From Acidimicrobiaceae bacterium (GTDB taxonomy: Bacteria > Actinomycetota > Acidimicrobiia > Acidimicrobiales > RAAP-2), in the NCBI GenBank assembly GCA_003167415.1, contig PMTF01000009.1:180065-244064 (forward strand): a DNA stretch of 64,000 bases, in the 5' to 3' direction. The notes below the pieces were generated by a model. The model worked only from the letters and a program-made list of their open reading frames with translations. It was not told the origin of the DNA and did no database searches. The position numbers and the translations under genes are program-made. Every line of letters starts with the position of its first letter. The stretch's first letter is position 1. Positions 1-10,943 of this stretch are shown piece by piece.

Positions 1-1590
<1,590 letters not shown>

Positions 1591-1622
1591 TGCTCCTCCT
1601 TTCTCGCTAGTTCTTTGGTGGG

Positions 1623-3143
1623 CTACTTCGTGGTGACGGCGAAGCCGTTCACGAACGACTGCATCGCCGCGTCGAGCGCCCGGGTTTCGGGCAGGGCGCC
1701 GGTCTCTCGAATCGCGTAGAGCAGGTCGGAGTGTTGCGCGCGGAAGTTGGTCAACAACTCGGATTCGAATCGACGCACGTCCTCGACGGGAATCGTGTCG
1801 AGCCAGCCCTTGGTGCCAGCGTAGATCGCGATGCACTGCTCTTCGACCGGCATCGGCGCGTTCAGGCCCTGCTTCAGCAGCTCAGTGAGGCGATAGCCCC
1901 GGTCGAGCTGACGCTGCGACGACTTGTCCAGCTCCGAACCGAAGGTCGCGAAGGACTCCAGGTCGCGGAACTGGGCGAGGTCGATCTTGAGTGTTCCGGC
2001 GACCGCGCGCATGGCCTTGATCTGAGCGGCGCCGCCGACGCGCGACACCGAGTTACCCACGTCGATGGCGGGACGCACACCGGAGTAGAAGAGGTCGGAC
2101 TGCAAGAAGATCTGGCCGTCGGTGATGGAGATCACGTTCGTCGGGATGTAGGCCGAGATGTCGCCGGCCTTGGTCTCGATGATCGGCAATGCGGTCAACG
2201 ATCCCCCGCCACGCTCGTCGCTCAGCTTCGCGGCGCGCTCGAGCAGACGACTGTGAAGGTAGAAGACGTCGCCGGGGTAGGCCTCGCGACCCGGTGGTCG
2301 ACGCAGCAACAACGAGATCTGTCGGTAGGCCTCGGCCTGCTTCGAGAGGTCGTCGTAGACCACGAGGGCGTGCTCGCCACCATCCATCCACTCCTGACCG
2401 ATCGCGCATCCGGCGTAGGGGGCGAGGAACTTGAACGGCGCGGGGTCACCGGCCGAGGCGACCACCACGACGGTGTACTCGAGCGCGCCGAAGTCCTCGA
2501 GCACCTTCACGGTCTGGGCGACCGACGAGTTCTTCTGACCGACGGCGACGTAGATGCACTTCACGCCCTGGCCCTTCTGGTTCAGGATCGTGTCGATGGC
2601 CACCGTCGTCTTGCCGGTCTTGCGGTCGCCGATGATCAACTCGCGTTGTCCGCGACCGACCGGTGTCATGGCGTCGATCGCCTTGATGCCGGTCTGCAAG
2701 GGCTCGGAGACGGGCTGGCGCCCGGTGATGCCCGGTGCTTGGATCTCCATGCGGCGCTCTTTCGGATTGACCAGCGGTCCCTTGCCGTCGATCGGTTCAC
2801 CGATGGCGTTCACCACGCGGCCGAGCAGCGCGTCACCGACCGGCATGTTCAAGATGCGACCGGTCGCGCGCACGACCTGCTCCTCTTCGATCGTGTCGAC
2901 CGACCCGAGCACCACGGCGCCGATGGTGGCCTCGTCGAGGTTCATCGCCAGTCCCAACGTGCCGTCTTCGAACTCGAGCAGCTCGTTCACCTTGGCCGAG
3001 GGTAGACCGGAGACGCGCGCGATACCGTCGCCGACCTCGACGACCCGACCGACCTGCTCGGCGCCGACGGCGGGGTTGAACTCCGTCACGTGCTTGCGCA
3101 GGGCCTCGGTGATCTCGTTGGCGCTAATGGTGAGCTCTGTCAT
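1623..3143 (-). CDS. atpA: F1Fo ATP synthase alpha subunit
   Basis: Non-catalytic nucleotide-binding subunit of F1, 506 residues, the usual length. The P-loop GDRKTGKT is at residues 172-179, and the beta-barrel (about 30-95), central and C-terminal domains are complete. GTG and ATG codons are adjacent at the start. The ATG at 3143 is chosen because AAGGA then sits at about 7 bases spacing. It lies 15 bases downstream of atpH in the operon. Confidence 0.97.
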   Translation of the reverse strand: MTELTISANEITEALRKHVTEFNPAVGAEQVGRVVEVGDGIARVSGLPSAKVNELLEFEDGTLGLAMNLDEATIGAVVLGSVDTIEEEQVVRATGRILNMPVGDALLGRVVNAIGEPIDGKGPLVNPKERRMEIQAPGITGRQPVSEPLQTGIKAIDAMTPVGRGQRELIIGDRKTGKTTVAIDTILNQKGQGVKCIYVAVGQKNSSVAQTVKVLEDFGALEYTVVVVASAGDPAPFKFLAPYAGCAIGQEWMDGGEHALVVYDDLSKQAEAYRQISLLLRRPPGREAYPGDVFYLHSRLLERAAKLSDERGGGSLTALPIIETKAGDISAYIPTNVISITDGQIFLQSDLFYSGVRPAIDVGNSVSRVGGAAQIKAMRAVAGTLKIDLAQFRDLESFATFGSELDKSSQRQLDRGYRLTELLKQGLNAPMPVEEQCIAIYAGTKGWLDTIPVEDVRRFESELLTNFRAQHSDLLYAIRETGALPETRALDAAMQSFVNGFAVTTK

Positions 3144-3158
3144 CACAGATTCCTTTTC

Positions 3159-4070
3159 TTAGTCATTTCGATTCAAAGACGATTCGTACAAGTGGCTCGG
3201 CGAGACGGCGTCACGCAGGGCCCCGAGACGCGCGCGGGTCGTAGCGTCTAGTCGTAGGTCGCCGATCTCGACGAGGACTCCGCCCAGCAATTCGGGACGA
3301 TCGGCGATCTGCAGTTCGACGTTTTTGCCGGTGAGCAAGGAGAGCGACGCAACGAGGTCGGCTCGACTCTGCTCGTCAAGGGGACGCGCGGTGTACACGC
3401 GCGCGACGCGCCAGTCCCGGGCCCTGGCGACGTAGTCCACGAGGTAGTCCAGCGTGCCGACGACGTCTCGCGCGCGGCCCCCTTCGATAACAAATCTCGC
3501 GAGCGACAAGGTGACGGTGTCGACTTTGTCGCCCAACAGAGCCTGCACCGTGCCGACCCGCGATTCGAGTTCGGCGTCGCGGTCGAGCAGCAGGCGTCGC
3601 AAATCGAGATTGCCCTCGACGGTGCGCGCCCAGCGAAAGAGCTCGTCTTCGATTTCGTCGAAGTTCTGCGCCTCGACCTCATCGAGCAAGGCGTCAGCGA
3701 ATCCGCTGACGCGCTGGCGCGACGCCATCAGGCCGAGACCGCCGAGCGGGAAGGTGCCGTTGTTCGCTAGATCTCTCGCGGCGAGGGCGAGTTCTCCCAG
3801 AGCGTGAGGAACGTCCGGGGCCGAAGCGTGGCTCGCGGCGTAGACCGCGACCTGCAGGGTGACGTCGTGGACTTTTCTGGCGAGGACGTCGTGCACGATC
3901 AGACCACGCGACGCGGCGGCGATGGAGGTGTCGGTAAGTACGGCTCGTAGGTCGGCGCGGCCCAGGACGGTCTGCTCGAGCGACGCGAGTTCGCCGACGA
4001 CCGTCGCGAGCGCGGCGGCGTCCAATGAACCCAAGCGGGCGGCGGCGTATCCTTCGAGCTTGGGCAGCAT
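3159..4070 (-). CDS. atpH: F1Fo ATP synthase delta subunit
   Basis: Peripheral stalk subunit joining F1 to the b subunits. At 303 residues it is longer than the roughly 180 of many bacteria, as is common for actinobacterial delta subunits. The C-terminal half carries the family pattern (YTARPLDEQSRADLVASL, then LLGGVLVEIGDLRLDATTRARL). The N-terminal part is helical and weakly conserved. It starts 2 bases after the atpF stop, so the two are probably translationally coupled. It is a separate gene, not fused to b as in mycobacteria. Confidence 0.93.
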   Translation of the reverse strand: MLPKLEGYAAARLGSLDAAALATVVGELASLEQTVLGRADLRAVLTDTSIAAASRGLIVHDVLARKVHDVTLQVAVYAASHASAPDVPHALGELALAARDLANNGTFPLGGLGLMASRQRVSGFADALLDEVEAQNFDEIEDELFRWARTVEGNLDLRRLLLDRDAELESRVGTVQALLGDKVDTVTLSLARFVIEGGRARDVVGTLDYLVDYVARARDWRVARVYTARPLDEQSRADLVASLSLLTGKNVELQIADRPELLGGVLVEIGDLRLDATTRARLGALRDAVSPSHLYESSLNRND

Positions 4071-4072
4071 GA

Positions 4073-4594
4073 TCAGTTACTGGATCCCCTGGCCGCTTCA
4101 ACATTCAGTGCGGCGACGGCTTCGCGAACCAGGTCCTGGTGCGAGCTCTCGTCCACCTCGCGTCCGACGATCTGATTGACGAGTTCAAAAACAACCTCGC
4201 CAATTCGGGCCGACGCTTCGTCGATGGCACGCTGGCGGGCAGTGTCCACTTCGGCGTTGGCATTGGCGATGATGCGCTCGTATTCGGCCTGACCCCGGCC
4301 GGTCGATTCGGCCTTGACCTGATCGGACGTCGCCTGGGCCGCGGCCACGATCTCCCGGGCCTGGTCCCTGGCGGCGGTCAGGAGTTGCTGGCGTTCGTCG
4401 CCGGCGGCGGCCGCTTCGGCTTTGGCCGCGTCGGCGGCGGCCAGTGACTCGCGAATCTTCTCTTGACGACTCTCCAGCGCCTTGTTCAGGGGCGGCAAGA
4501 AGTACTTCGTCATGAGCAGCAGAATCACCGCCACCGTGACGAGTTCAATGAAGAACGTGCCATTGGGGAGGAGGAAGACTGACGTAGCGATCAT
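4073..4594 (-). CDS. atpF: F1Fo ATP synthase b subunit
   Basis: Peripheral stalk b subunit, 173 residues. One N-terminal membrane helix (about residues 12-32, FIELVTVAVILLLMTKYFLP) is followed by a long charged, alanine-rich coiled coil (SRQEKIRESLAAADAAKAEA) typical of the dimeric stator. It lies between atpE and atpH. There is a single copy of b-type sequence here and no b' gene. Confidence 0.95.
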   Translation of the reverse strand: MIATSVFLLPNGTFFIELVTVAVILLLMTKYFLPPLNKALESRQEKIRESLAAADAAKAEAAAAGDERQQLLTAARDQAREIVAAAQATSDQVKAESTGRGQAEYERIIANANAEVDTARQRAIDEASARIGEVVFELVNQIVGREVDESSHQDLVREAVAALNVEAARGSSN

Positions 4595-4662
4595 CTCAAT
4601 GCCCTTCTATGTGAATAGCGATCTTCGGTCCGTTCCACGAACGCGGAACGCATCCGGCAGAG

Positions 4663-4929
4663 TTACTTAATCTTGGCGAAAACGTAAACGAACACAATCA
4701 TGAACAGCAAGTTGATGAAGTACATCGCCTCGACGAGCCCGACCGTCAAGAAGAAATACGTACGGGCTTTGTTCTCCACTTCCGGTTGACGGGCGATCGC
4801 CGCGATGGTCTGGCTACCGGCCAGGCCGTCGCCTATTGCCGCGCCAATCGCGCCACCGCCGAGGGCCAATCCGCCACCGACGAGGGCACCCGCAATGCCG
4901 ATCGCACCTGCCACTGTTTGTGCTGCCAT
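4663..4929 (-). CDS. atpE: F1Fo ATP synthase c subunit
   Basis: Proteolipid of the rotor ring, 88 residues with two membrane helices. Helix 1 is rich in glycine and alanine ([16 protein letters not shown]). The polar loop has ARQPE (residues 46-50). Helix 2 carries the ion-binding carboxylate Glu67 in VGLVEAMYF. Helix 1 lacks the glutamine that helps bind Na+ in sodium-coupled c subunits, so proton coupling is the likely mode (inference). An AGGAGGAATAG ribosome site precedes the start. Confidence 0.97.
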   Translation of the reverse strand: MAAQTVAGAIGIAGALVGGGLALGGGAIGAAIGDGLAGSQTIAAIARQPEVENKARTYFFLTVGLVEAMYFINLLFMIVFVYVFAKIK

Positions 4930-4951
4930 TTTCTATTCCTCCTGGTTGGTG

Positions 4952-5737
4952 TTACTGCGAATTCTCGAGTACTGCGTGGTGCTTCAATTCGTGCTCCTCG
5001 TCGTGCTGTTCGTCGTGGCTCATCGCCAATCCGAAGTAGATGATCGTGAGCAACATGAAGATGTAGGCCTGGATTGCACCGATCGCGAGGTCAAAGGGCT
5101 TCCAGATGATTTCGAACGGACCGATCGCCTTGGCCATCAGGGCCGCCACCACGACGATCATCAGACCGCCGGAGAAAAGGTTGCCGAAGAGACGAAGGGT
5201 CAACGTGATGGGCTTAGTGACCTCTTCGACAAGGTTGATTGGTGTCAGCGCCGCGTACGGTTTCCCATAGTGCCTGAAGTAACCCCCGATGCGGCGCGCC
5301 CGCACCGATTCGATGTGAACCCACGTGATGACGAAAAGGGCCAGCGCCAACGGCAGATTCACGTCGCTCGTCGGGGCGGGGAAAATCTCGCCGGATTGGC
5401 CAGGGTGCATGGCCGTTGGCAAGAAGCCAATCCAGTTGCAGACCAGGACGAAGATGAACACCGTGACGCCGATCGGAACGAATTTCTTGCCCTTCTCTCC
5501 CACGGCCGAGGTGGCGAGGTCGCCCACGATGTCGACGACGAGTATCTCCCACAGCAGTTGAAATTTCCCGGGCACCCCGTCGGTGACTTTGGCGCGCAGG
5601 CGAAGGCCCATGAAGATGACGATGGCCAAAGCGAGCAGCGTGGACGCTGCAATGTCGGTGTCGATGGTGAGGCCAAAGAGGCTGAGGTGGGGGTGCACCC
5701 CGACAGTGATCGTCTTCGCGGCGTACAGCGTCTTCAC
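4952..5737 (-). CDS. atpB: F1Fo ATP synthase a subunit
   Basis: Membrane stator subunit that forms the proton half-channels against the c-ring, 261 residues with about five or six hydrophobic segments. The essential arginine is visible as Arg182 in LTLRLFGNLFSGG. The C-terminal tail is short and charged (HDEQHDEEHELKHH). The start overlaps the atpI-like stop by 4 bases (ATGA arrangement), consistent with coupled translation. Confidence 0.96.
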   Translation of the reverse strand: MKTLYAAKTITVGVHPHLSLFGLTIDTDIAASTLLALAIVIFMGLRLRAKVTDGVPGKFQLLWEILVVDIVGDLATSAVGEKGKKFVPIGVTVFIFVLVCNWIGFLPTAMHPGQSGEIFPAPTSDVNLPLALALFVITWVHIESVRARRIGGYFRHYGKPYAALTPINLVEEVTKPITLTLRLFGNLFSGGLMIVVVAALMAKAIGPFEIIWKPFDLAIGAIQAYIFMLLTIIYFGLAMSHDEQHDEEHELKHHAVLENSQ

Positions 5738-6147
5738 TCCACTCCTCCCTGACTCGTTACGACGCGCATGACGTTCGCCACAAACACGAGCTGATAAAGC
5801 ACGAGCCCAGACACAATACCGATTCCGAGGGGGGCATTCAGGAAGACGGCGACCAGGACAACGACCGTCATTAAGAGCAATCGGGCCGTCGTCCGACCGC
5901 CCAGTTGACGTCGAACCGCCTTGGTGCTCTGTTCACCGCGCAGTTCGACCTTGGCGGCCTGGCCATCCAGGAATCGCAGGTTCATGATCGCCATGACCAC
6001 TCCGAGCACGACGCCGAGCGCGGCCAAGGGCGGGGCAAGGACGATGGCCACGATGAAACCCAGGGCACCGGCGATGACCGCTGAAAGTGTGGTGCGACGG
6101 AGGAGGCGCGGCAGTGTGTCGGTTGGGAGGTTTTCTAGCACGAGCAA
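5734..6147 (-). CDS. atpI: ATP synthase subunit I-like membrane protein
   Basis: Small protein of 137 residues with about four hydrophobic helices (near 20-50, 88-105 and 108-128). Its size, topology and position directly before atpB match the ATP synthase protein I family, thought to help assemble the c-ring or insert Fo subunits. Sequence similarity in this family is weak, so the call rests mainly on context. It overlaps atpB by 4 bases and lies 7 bases after the AtpZ-like gene. Confidence 0.75.
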   Translation of the reverse strand: MLVLENLPTDTLPRLLRRTTLSAVIAGALGFIVAIVLAPPLAALGVVLGVVMAIMNLRFLDGQAAKVELRGEQSTKAVRRQLGGRTTARLLLMTVVVLVAVFLNAPLGIGIVSGLVLYQLVFVANVMRVVTSQGGVE

Positions 6148-6154
6148 TGGGTTT

Positions 6155-6412
6155 CTAAAGGAAACGCCGGACTTGCTTAACCACGCTCACCACGGCGGCG
6201 ACCGTTCCTAATGTTATCCCGATTAACAGACCCCACGGCGCGGTCCCCCAGGTGCGGTCGGCCCAAATACCGAGCACCACGAAGACGGCGATGATGATCG
6301 CGACCGTAGTTCCCATGGTCAAAAGGACGACCACTCCAGGTAAGTCTTTCACCTGGTCATTAGCCTGTTCAGGAGGTGTGGGCGGCTCGTGTTCGCCTGC
6401 ACGATCGTTCAC
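6155..6412 (-). CDS. AtpZ/AtpI-type small membrane protein (ATPase_gene1 family)
   Basis: 85 residues: a proline-rich cytoplasmic N-terminus (EPPTPPEQAND) followed by two membrane helices (about 28-50 and 60-78). The glycine-rich pattern ending in GLLIGITLGTVAAVVSVVKQVRRF is typical of the AtpZ family that precedes ATP synthase operons and has been linked to ion uptake or assembly. It overlaps wecA by 4 bases and begins the Fo-associated part of the operon. Confidence 0.75.
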   Translation of the reverse strand: MNDRAGEHEPPTPPEQANDQVKDLPGVVVLLTMGTTVAIIIAVFVVLGIWADRTWGTAPWGLLIGITLGTVAAVVSVVKQVRRFL

Positions 6413-7551
6413 CGGCGCGTACTCTCACGCACCCGCTTGGCCTCTTCTGCTCGGTAGTACAAACGATTGACCAAGGGGCTGAACCACGTCATCAGTCCGA
6501 TCAACAAGAGTCCGACGCCGAGCGGGATAAAAACGTTCGCCTGGGTGTCGAAGAGTGGAAGCAAAACAAAGCCACAGAGCAACGCCGTCCAGAGCCACAA
6601 GATCACCACCGTGCGACGATGACCGTGGCCCAGGCGCATCAGTCGATGGTGAATGTGGTTCTTGTCCGGGGTGTGGAACCCCTGCCCCGAAGCGGTGCGG
6701 CGCACGAAGGCCCAGACCGCGTCCATCAGCGGGACGCCGAGGATGAACACGGGAATCAACAGCGGCGCGAAGAAGAAGAACGTCACGCCACTCGCCGGTG
6801 GTGTTCTCCCCCCGATCACCATCGTCGAGGCGCTCATCAGGAGTCCCAATAACAGGGCTCCGGCGTCGCCCATGAACAGCTTGGCCGGATGAAAGTTGTC
6901 GCGCAAGAAACCAAGACAGATACCGCAGGTCAGGGCCGCGATCAGTGGACCCACGTTGTTGCTCGGCAGTAGTCCGAGGTCTTCCAGACGCAACCCGTAG
7001 AGACAGAGCGTGCCCGAGGCGATCGCCACGATGCCGCCGGCCAATCCGTCGAGGCCGTCGATGAGATTGACCGCGTTCGTAAGCGCGAAGACCCACACCG
7101 CGGTGATGATCGGCAGGATCGACGGGCCGAGCACGATGAATCCAGCGAAGGGCAGTTTCAGTTGGTACATCGTGGCGCCCGAGAAGTAGAGGATCGACGC
7201 CGCGAGGAACTGACCGGCGACCTTCGCCGGGGCGCTCATCTCTCGAAAGTCATCCAGTACGCCCACGACGAAGATCACGCCCGCCGCGAGCAAGACGCCG
7301 AGCATCTCGTGCGAGGAGAGAATGATGTTGCGCAGCGTCGGTATGGCCATGGCGACCAGGAGCGCCACGCAAAAGCCGACCAGCATGGCCGCACCGCCGC
7401 CGTAGGGCGTCGTGACCTGATGGACCTTCCGATCGTCCGGCAATGCGGTGTAACCAATGCGCAGCGAAATCTTTCTCGCCGGCACGTTCGCCACCAAGGT
7501 CACGACCGTTCCCACGGCGATGATGGCGACGTACGCGAGAATGTTGTGCAT
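6409..7551 (-). CDS. wecA: MraY/WecA-family undecaprenyl-phosphate sugar-1-phosphate transferase
   Basis: Integral membrane enzyme of 380 residues with about ten helices, moving a sugar-1-phosphate (likely GlcNAc-1-P) from a UDP donor to undecaprenyl phosphate to start cell-envelope polysaccharide synthesis. Diagnostic motifs are DDRKVHQVTTPYGGG near the N-terminus, a DD pair in VGVLDDFRE, AVNLIDGLDGLAGG, FMGDAGALLLG and the basic cytosolic HIHHRLMRLGHGH. The last resembles WecA/TagO rather than MraY. The exact sugar is inferred. It starts one base after glyA stops, an order conserved in Actinobacteria. Confidence 0.92.
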   Translation of the reverse strand: MHNILAYVAIIAVGTVVTLVANVPARKISLRIGYTALPDDRKVHQVTTPYGGGAAMLVGFCVALLVAMAIPTLRNIILSSHEMLGVLLAAGVIFVVGVLDDFREMSAPAKVAGQFLAASILYFSGATMYQLKLPFAGFIVLGPSILPIITAVWVFALTNAVNLIDGLDGLAGGIVAIASGTLCLYGLRLEDLGLLPSNNVGPLIAALTCGICLGFLRDNFHPAKLFMGDAGALLLGLLMSASTMVIGGRTPPASGVTFFFFAPLLIPVFILGVPLMDAVWAFVRRTASGQGFHTPDKNHIHHRLMRLGHGHRRTVVILWLWTALLCGFVLLPLFDTQANVFIPLGVGLLLIGLMTWFSPLVNRLYYRAEEAKRVRESTRR

Positions 7552-8844
7552 CTACTGCTTCGTGAAGTTGGCGTAGGGGTTGAACGACCCGCACAGCTCG
7601 GCGACGTCGGCGCGAACCTCGGCCACGATGGCGTCGTCCTCGCGGTGCCGAAGAGCGCGCGACATCAACGCCGCGATCGCTTCGAACTCGCCCTCTTTCA
7701 TGCCGGCCGTCGTCTCAGCGGCGCTGCCGACGCGCAGTCCCGAGGTGATGAACGGGCTTCGCGGGTCGTCGGGGATGGTGTTGCGATTCGTGGTGATGCC
7801 TGCCCGATCGAGCACCTCTTGGGCCACTTTGCCGGTCAACTCTGCGTCGAACTCACGCAGGTCCAACAGCACCATGTGGTTCTCCGTGCCGCCCGAAACG
7901 TTGCGGAAGCCCTCTTTCGCGAGGGCGGCACCGAAGGCTTGCGCGTTCGCGACGATCTGATCCGTGTACGTGGCGAAACTCGGCTGCGCGGCCTCCTTGA
8001 ACGAGACGGCCTTGGCGGCGATCGCGTGTTCCAGCGGACCGCCCTGTTGGCCGGGAAAGACGGCCGAGTCAATCTTCTTGGCGTGCTCCTCGCGACAGAC
8101 GATCGCGCCACCGCGGGGACCGCGCAACGTCTTGTGCGTCGTGAAGGCGACCACGTCGGCGTAGGGCACCGGGTTTGGATGCGAGCCGCCGACGATCAGT
8201 CCGGCGACGTGCGCCGAGTCGAACATCAACAGCGCGCCGATTTCGTCGGCGATCTCGCGAAAGGGAGCCGGTTCGATGAGGCGCGAGTACGCCGTCGCGC
8301 CGGCGAGGATCATCTTCGGTCGGTGCTGAAGAGCTAACTCGCGCACGTTGTCGAAGTCGATCAGTTCACCGGGGTTCGCGGGATCGTCCGATCGCGGCGT
8401 CACGCCGTAGGAGACGAAGTTCCACCATTTCGACGTGATGGAGGCAGGCGAACCGTGGGTTAGGTGGCCGCCCTGATCGAGTCGCATGGCGAGGATCGTG
8501 TCGCCCGGTTCCAGGAGCGCCTGATAGACCGCCACGTTGGCGTTGGCCCCACTGTGGGGCTGCACGTTGGCGTGGTCGGCGCCGAAGAGCGCGGTGAGGC
8601 GACGCCGGGCCAGGTCCTCCACTTCGTCGACGACCTGGTTGCCGCCGTAGTAGCGACGGCCGGGATAGCCCTCGGCGTATTTGTTGGTGAGAATCGAGCC
8701 GGTCGCGGCGAGCACGGCCGGCGAGGCGAAGTTCTCACTTGCGATCAACTGCAGCGTGGTCGTTTGACGGTGCCACTCCTGGGCGAGCAGTGACGTCACC
8801 TCGTCGTCGTTTCTGATCCACGCGTCAAAGGGTGAGGAGGTCAT
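7552..8844 (-). CDS. glyA: Serine hydroxymethyltransferase
   Basis: PLP enzyme that interconverts serine and glycine while charging tetrahydrofolate with a one-carbon unit; 430 residues, full length. The N-terminus has LIASENFASPAVLAATGS and KYAEGYPGRRYYGG. The PLP lysine lies in FTTHKTLRGPRGG, and the C-terminal signature TSGLRVGSAAETTAGM is present. It sits between rpiB (3 bases upstream) and wecA (adjacent), so transcription is likely shared. Confidence 0.97.
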   Translation of the reverse strand: MTSSPFDAWIRNDDEVTSLLAQEWHRQTTTLQLIASENFASPAVLAATGSILTNKYAEGYPGRRYYGGNQVVDEVEDLARRRLTALFGADHANVQPHSGANANVAVYQALLEPGDTILAMRLDQGGHLTHGSPASITSKWWNFVSYGVTPRSDDPANPGELIDFDNVRELALQHRPKMILAGATAYSRLIEPAPFREIADEIGALLMFDSAHVAGLIVGGSHPNPVPYADVVAFTTHKTLRGPRGGAIVCREEHAKKIDSAVFPGQQGGPLEHAIAAKAVSFKEAAQPSFATYTDQIVANAQAFGAALAKEGFRNVSGGTENHMVLLDLREFDAELTGKVAQEVLDRAGITTNRNTIPDDPRSPFITSGLRVGSAAETTAGMKEGEFEAIAALMSRALRHREDDAIVAEVRADVAELCGSFNPYANFTKQ

Positions 8845-8847
8845 GGA

Positions 8848-9309
8848 TTACCTTTCATCGTCGCCGAGTTGTTCATCGAGCTCGTCGAGTTTCGCGATTC
8901 GCGCCACATGGCGACCCGAGGCGGGCGTCGCGTTCAACCAGGCGTCGAGGGCTTCGATCGCCACCGTCGCGCCGGTGAGGCGCGACCCTAAGCACAGAAC
9001 ATTGGCGTGATTGTGCTCGCGCGCGAAATGGGCTGACGTCACGTCGTGGACGACGGCGGCCCGAACGCCAGGAACTTTGTTAGCGGCGATGGAGATCCCA
9101 ATACCCGATCCGCATATTGCAACGCCGAGGTCGCAGTCACCGGAGGCGACGCTTCGTCCGACGGCGGCGCCAAAATCCGGGTAATCCACGGAATCGGTCG
9201 CGTTGTCGGTGCCGAGGTCGAGCGTGTCGAGACCCCAATCCGTCAGCGTTTTGGCCAACACGGTTTTTAAGTCAAAGCCAGCATGATCCGAGCCGAGGGC
9301 AATACGCAT
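8848..9309 (-). CDS. rpiB: Ribose-5-phosphate isomerase B
   Basis: Interconverts ribose 5-phosphate and ribulose 5-phosphate in the pentose phosphate pathway; 153 residues. It begins MRIALGSDHAGFDLK, the RpiB/LacAB signature, and carries GVAICGSGIGISIAANK, which includes the active-site cysteine, and HNHANVLCLGSR. The ATG at 9309 gives the standard N-terminus; an in-frame extension of six residues lacks conservation. The TnpB insertion begins just upstream, so this gene heads the rpiB-glyA-wecA-atp run. Confidence 0.95.
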   Translation of the reverse strand: MRIALGSDHAGFDLKTVLAKTLTDWGLDTLDLGTDNATDSVDYPDFGAAVGRSVASGDCDLGVAICGSGIGISIAANKVPGVRAAVVHDVTSAHFAREHNHANVLCLGSRLTGATVAIEALDAWLNATPASGRHVARIAKLDELDEQLGDDER

Positions 9310-9391
9310 CGATTCAACCCTACACAAGGCTGTTCAGCGTACGAACCCACCGACCAACCCCGAGCGGCGTTGCCACCACCCCTTCCACTAC

Positions 9392-10840
9392 CTACGCCAG
9401 CGGTGACAACTCTCGTGCGGGCTGCGTGGTTCTGCTCTGGTAACGGTCCCCGCGTCCCCGCCTAGGCGGTTTAGTCTCACGGTCCCTCGAAACAGCGTTT
9501 AACGTCTCGGGTTGGTGCCCCGCGACCGTTGAGGCTTCGTTCGTGAGAAGGCGATTTCCTTCATCACGGATGTTGCGCGCGGCGTTCACGTCCCGGTCGA
9601 GACTTATTCCGCAGTTACTGCACTCGAAGACGCGATCACTAATGGTGAGCTTGGCTTTCGTCTCGCCACAGTGAGAGCACATCTTCGAAGAAGGGTAGAA
9701 CCGATTGACCACCAGGACGCGATGTCCACGGTCTTCGGTCTTATAGGTGAGCTGGCGTCGAAGCTCGTAAAAACCGGCGTCCTGAATCGAACGTGACAAC
9801 GCCTTCGCAGTGTTTTTCTTCGTCTTCTTCACCATGCTCGCTACATTGAGGTCCTCGAGCACGACAGTCTCGAAACTTCCGGCCAAAATCGTCGTCAGTT
9901 GGTGCTGGTGGAGGTCTCTCGTTCGAGTGATCCGCCCGTAGAGGCGTTGGCGGCGCTTTACAATCCTGGCGCGGTTCTTCGACCCCTTCACGCAGCGTGA
10001 CAGTTGGCGGTTCAGTTTGGCGAGACGTGCGAGTTGTGCGTCGAGATGGCCAGGGTTCTCTACGTGGCCGTGATCGTCACACAGCCCTTTCACTGTCACC
10101 GTTAAAGTCGCCAGGTATTTAACTCCGAAATCGACGCCCACCAGTGGTCCGCGCAACCGTACGGAGTTTGGTACAGGTATGACGAATTGACGCACTGAGA
10201 ACGAGGCTTGCCAGCGTCCGCTGGTGAACGAGATTGTCACCGCCTGGATGGTCCACTCGCCCGACGTGACCTTCTTCTTGAGGCGACGTAGCGACTCGGT
10301 AGTATGCAGCCTCCGGAGTTGCTCGCGCCGCCGCGTGATCCGGGGGTCCGTGGCGAAGCGCGGCAGAATGAGCCGCACATGTCGGGAGTCCTCGGAGAAC
10401 CAGCCGCACTTCGAGCCGGTCTCGGTAAAGGTCACCGAGAGTTTCGAGCGGCGGTTCTTGAAATTCGGAAACCCGACTGGCAGGCCCCGCCGCAAGCCCT
10501 TCGTCGACTCGTTGTAATTCTTCAACGCGACCGCGGCATTGGTGACCCCAGAGCGAAAGGCGTGCTTAGTGACATCGCGGTGCCACGGCGCGACCTCGTC
10601 CTTTACTGAGTTCCATAGCGGGGTCATTGACCATTCAGACCAAGAGAGAAACGTTAGGTCGGCCCTGTCGATTCCCGCCCGAAGCTCTTCTTCCCGCGTG
10701 TCCAGATTCATCTTGGCAATGGCTACGGTCCAGTTGTAGGCGAAACGCGACGCGCCGCAATAACTACGCAATAACTGCTCCTGGGCCGGCGTTGGGTCGA
10801 GGGGCACGACAACGCCTCGAGTGCGGTAGGGCTCTTCCAC
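9392..10840 (-). CDS. tnpB: TnpB-type RNA-guided nuclease (IS200/IS605 OrfB family), no partner transposase
   Basis: 482 residues, an intact member of the TnpB family, the small RuvC nucleases related to Cas12. The N-terminal helix-turn-helix domain (PTPAQEQLLRSYCGASRFAYN) leads into the RuvC fold. The catalytic acids sit in VGVDFGVKYLATL, VVLEDLNVASM and SLDRDVNAARNI. The zinc finger is CSHCG...CSNCG. No TnpA or serine recombinase gene is adjacent. Experimentally studied TnpBs use an omega RNA made from the 3' end of the gene and element, so the guide would come from about 9330-9450 here (inference). It starts with GTG. Confidence 0.93.
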   Translation of the reverse strand: MEEPYRTRGVVVPLDPTPAQEQLLRSYCGASRFAYNWTVAIAKMNLDTREEELRAGIDRADLTFLSWSEWSMTPLWNSVKDEVAPWHRDVTKHAFRSGVTNAAVALKNYNESTKGLRRGLPVGFPNFKNRRSKLSVTFTETGSKCGWFSEDSRHVRLILPRFATDPRITRRREQLRRLHTTESLRRLKKKVTSGEWTIQAVTISFTSGRWQASFSVRQFVIPVPNSVRLRGPLVGVDFGVKYLATLTVTVKGLCDDHGHVENPGHLDAQLARLAKLNRQLSRCVKGSKNRARIVKRRQRLYGRITRTRDLHQHQLTTILAGSFETVVLEDLNVASMVKKTKKNTAKALSRSIQDAGFYELRRQLTYKTEDRGHRVLVVNRFYPSSKMCSHCGETKAKLTISDRVFECSNCGISLDRDVNAARNIRDEGNRLLTNEASTVAGHQPETLNAVSRDRETKPPRRGRGDRYQSRTTQPARELSPLA

Positions 10841-10943
10841 TTGATCGACCGTACTTAGGTGGTGTGACGGATCCTTGTTTCGTACGCAGGTACCTCGCTA
10901 CCGTTGGGGGCGGAGCCGTCGACGGTGCGGCAATACTTCATGA

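Noticed and set aside
4805-5752. Plus-strand open frame of 315 codons opposite atpB and atpE
   Set aside because: Antisense to two certain ATP synthase genes, rich in Asp, Arg and His as expected of a shadow frame.
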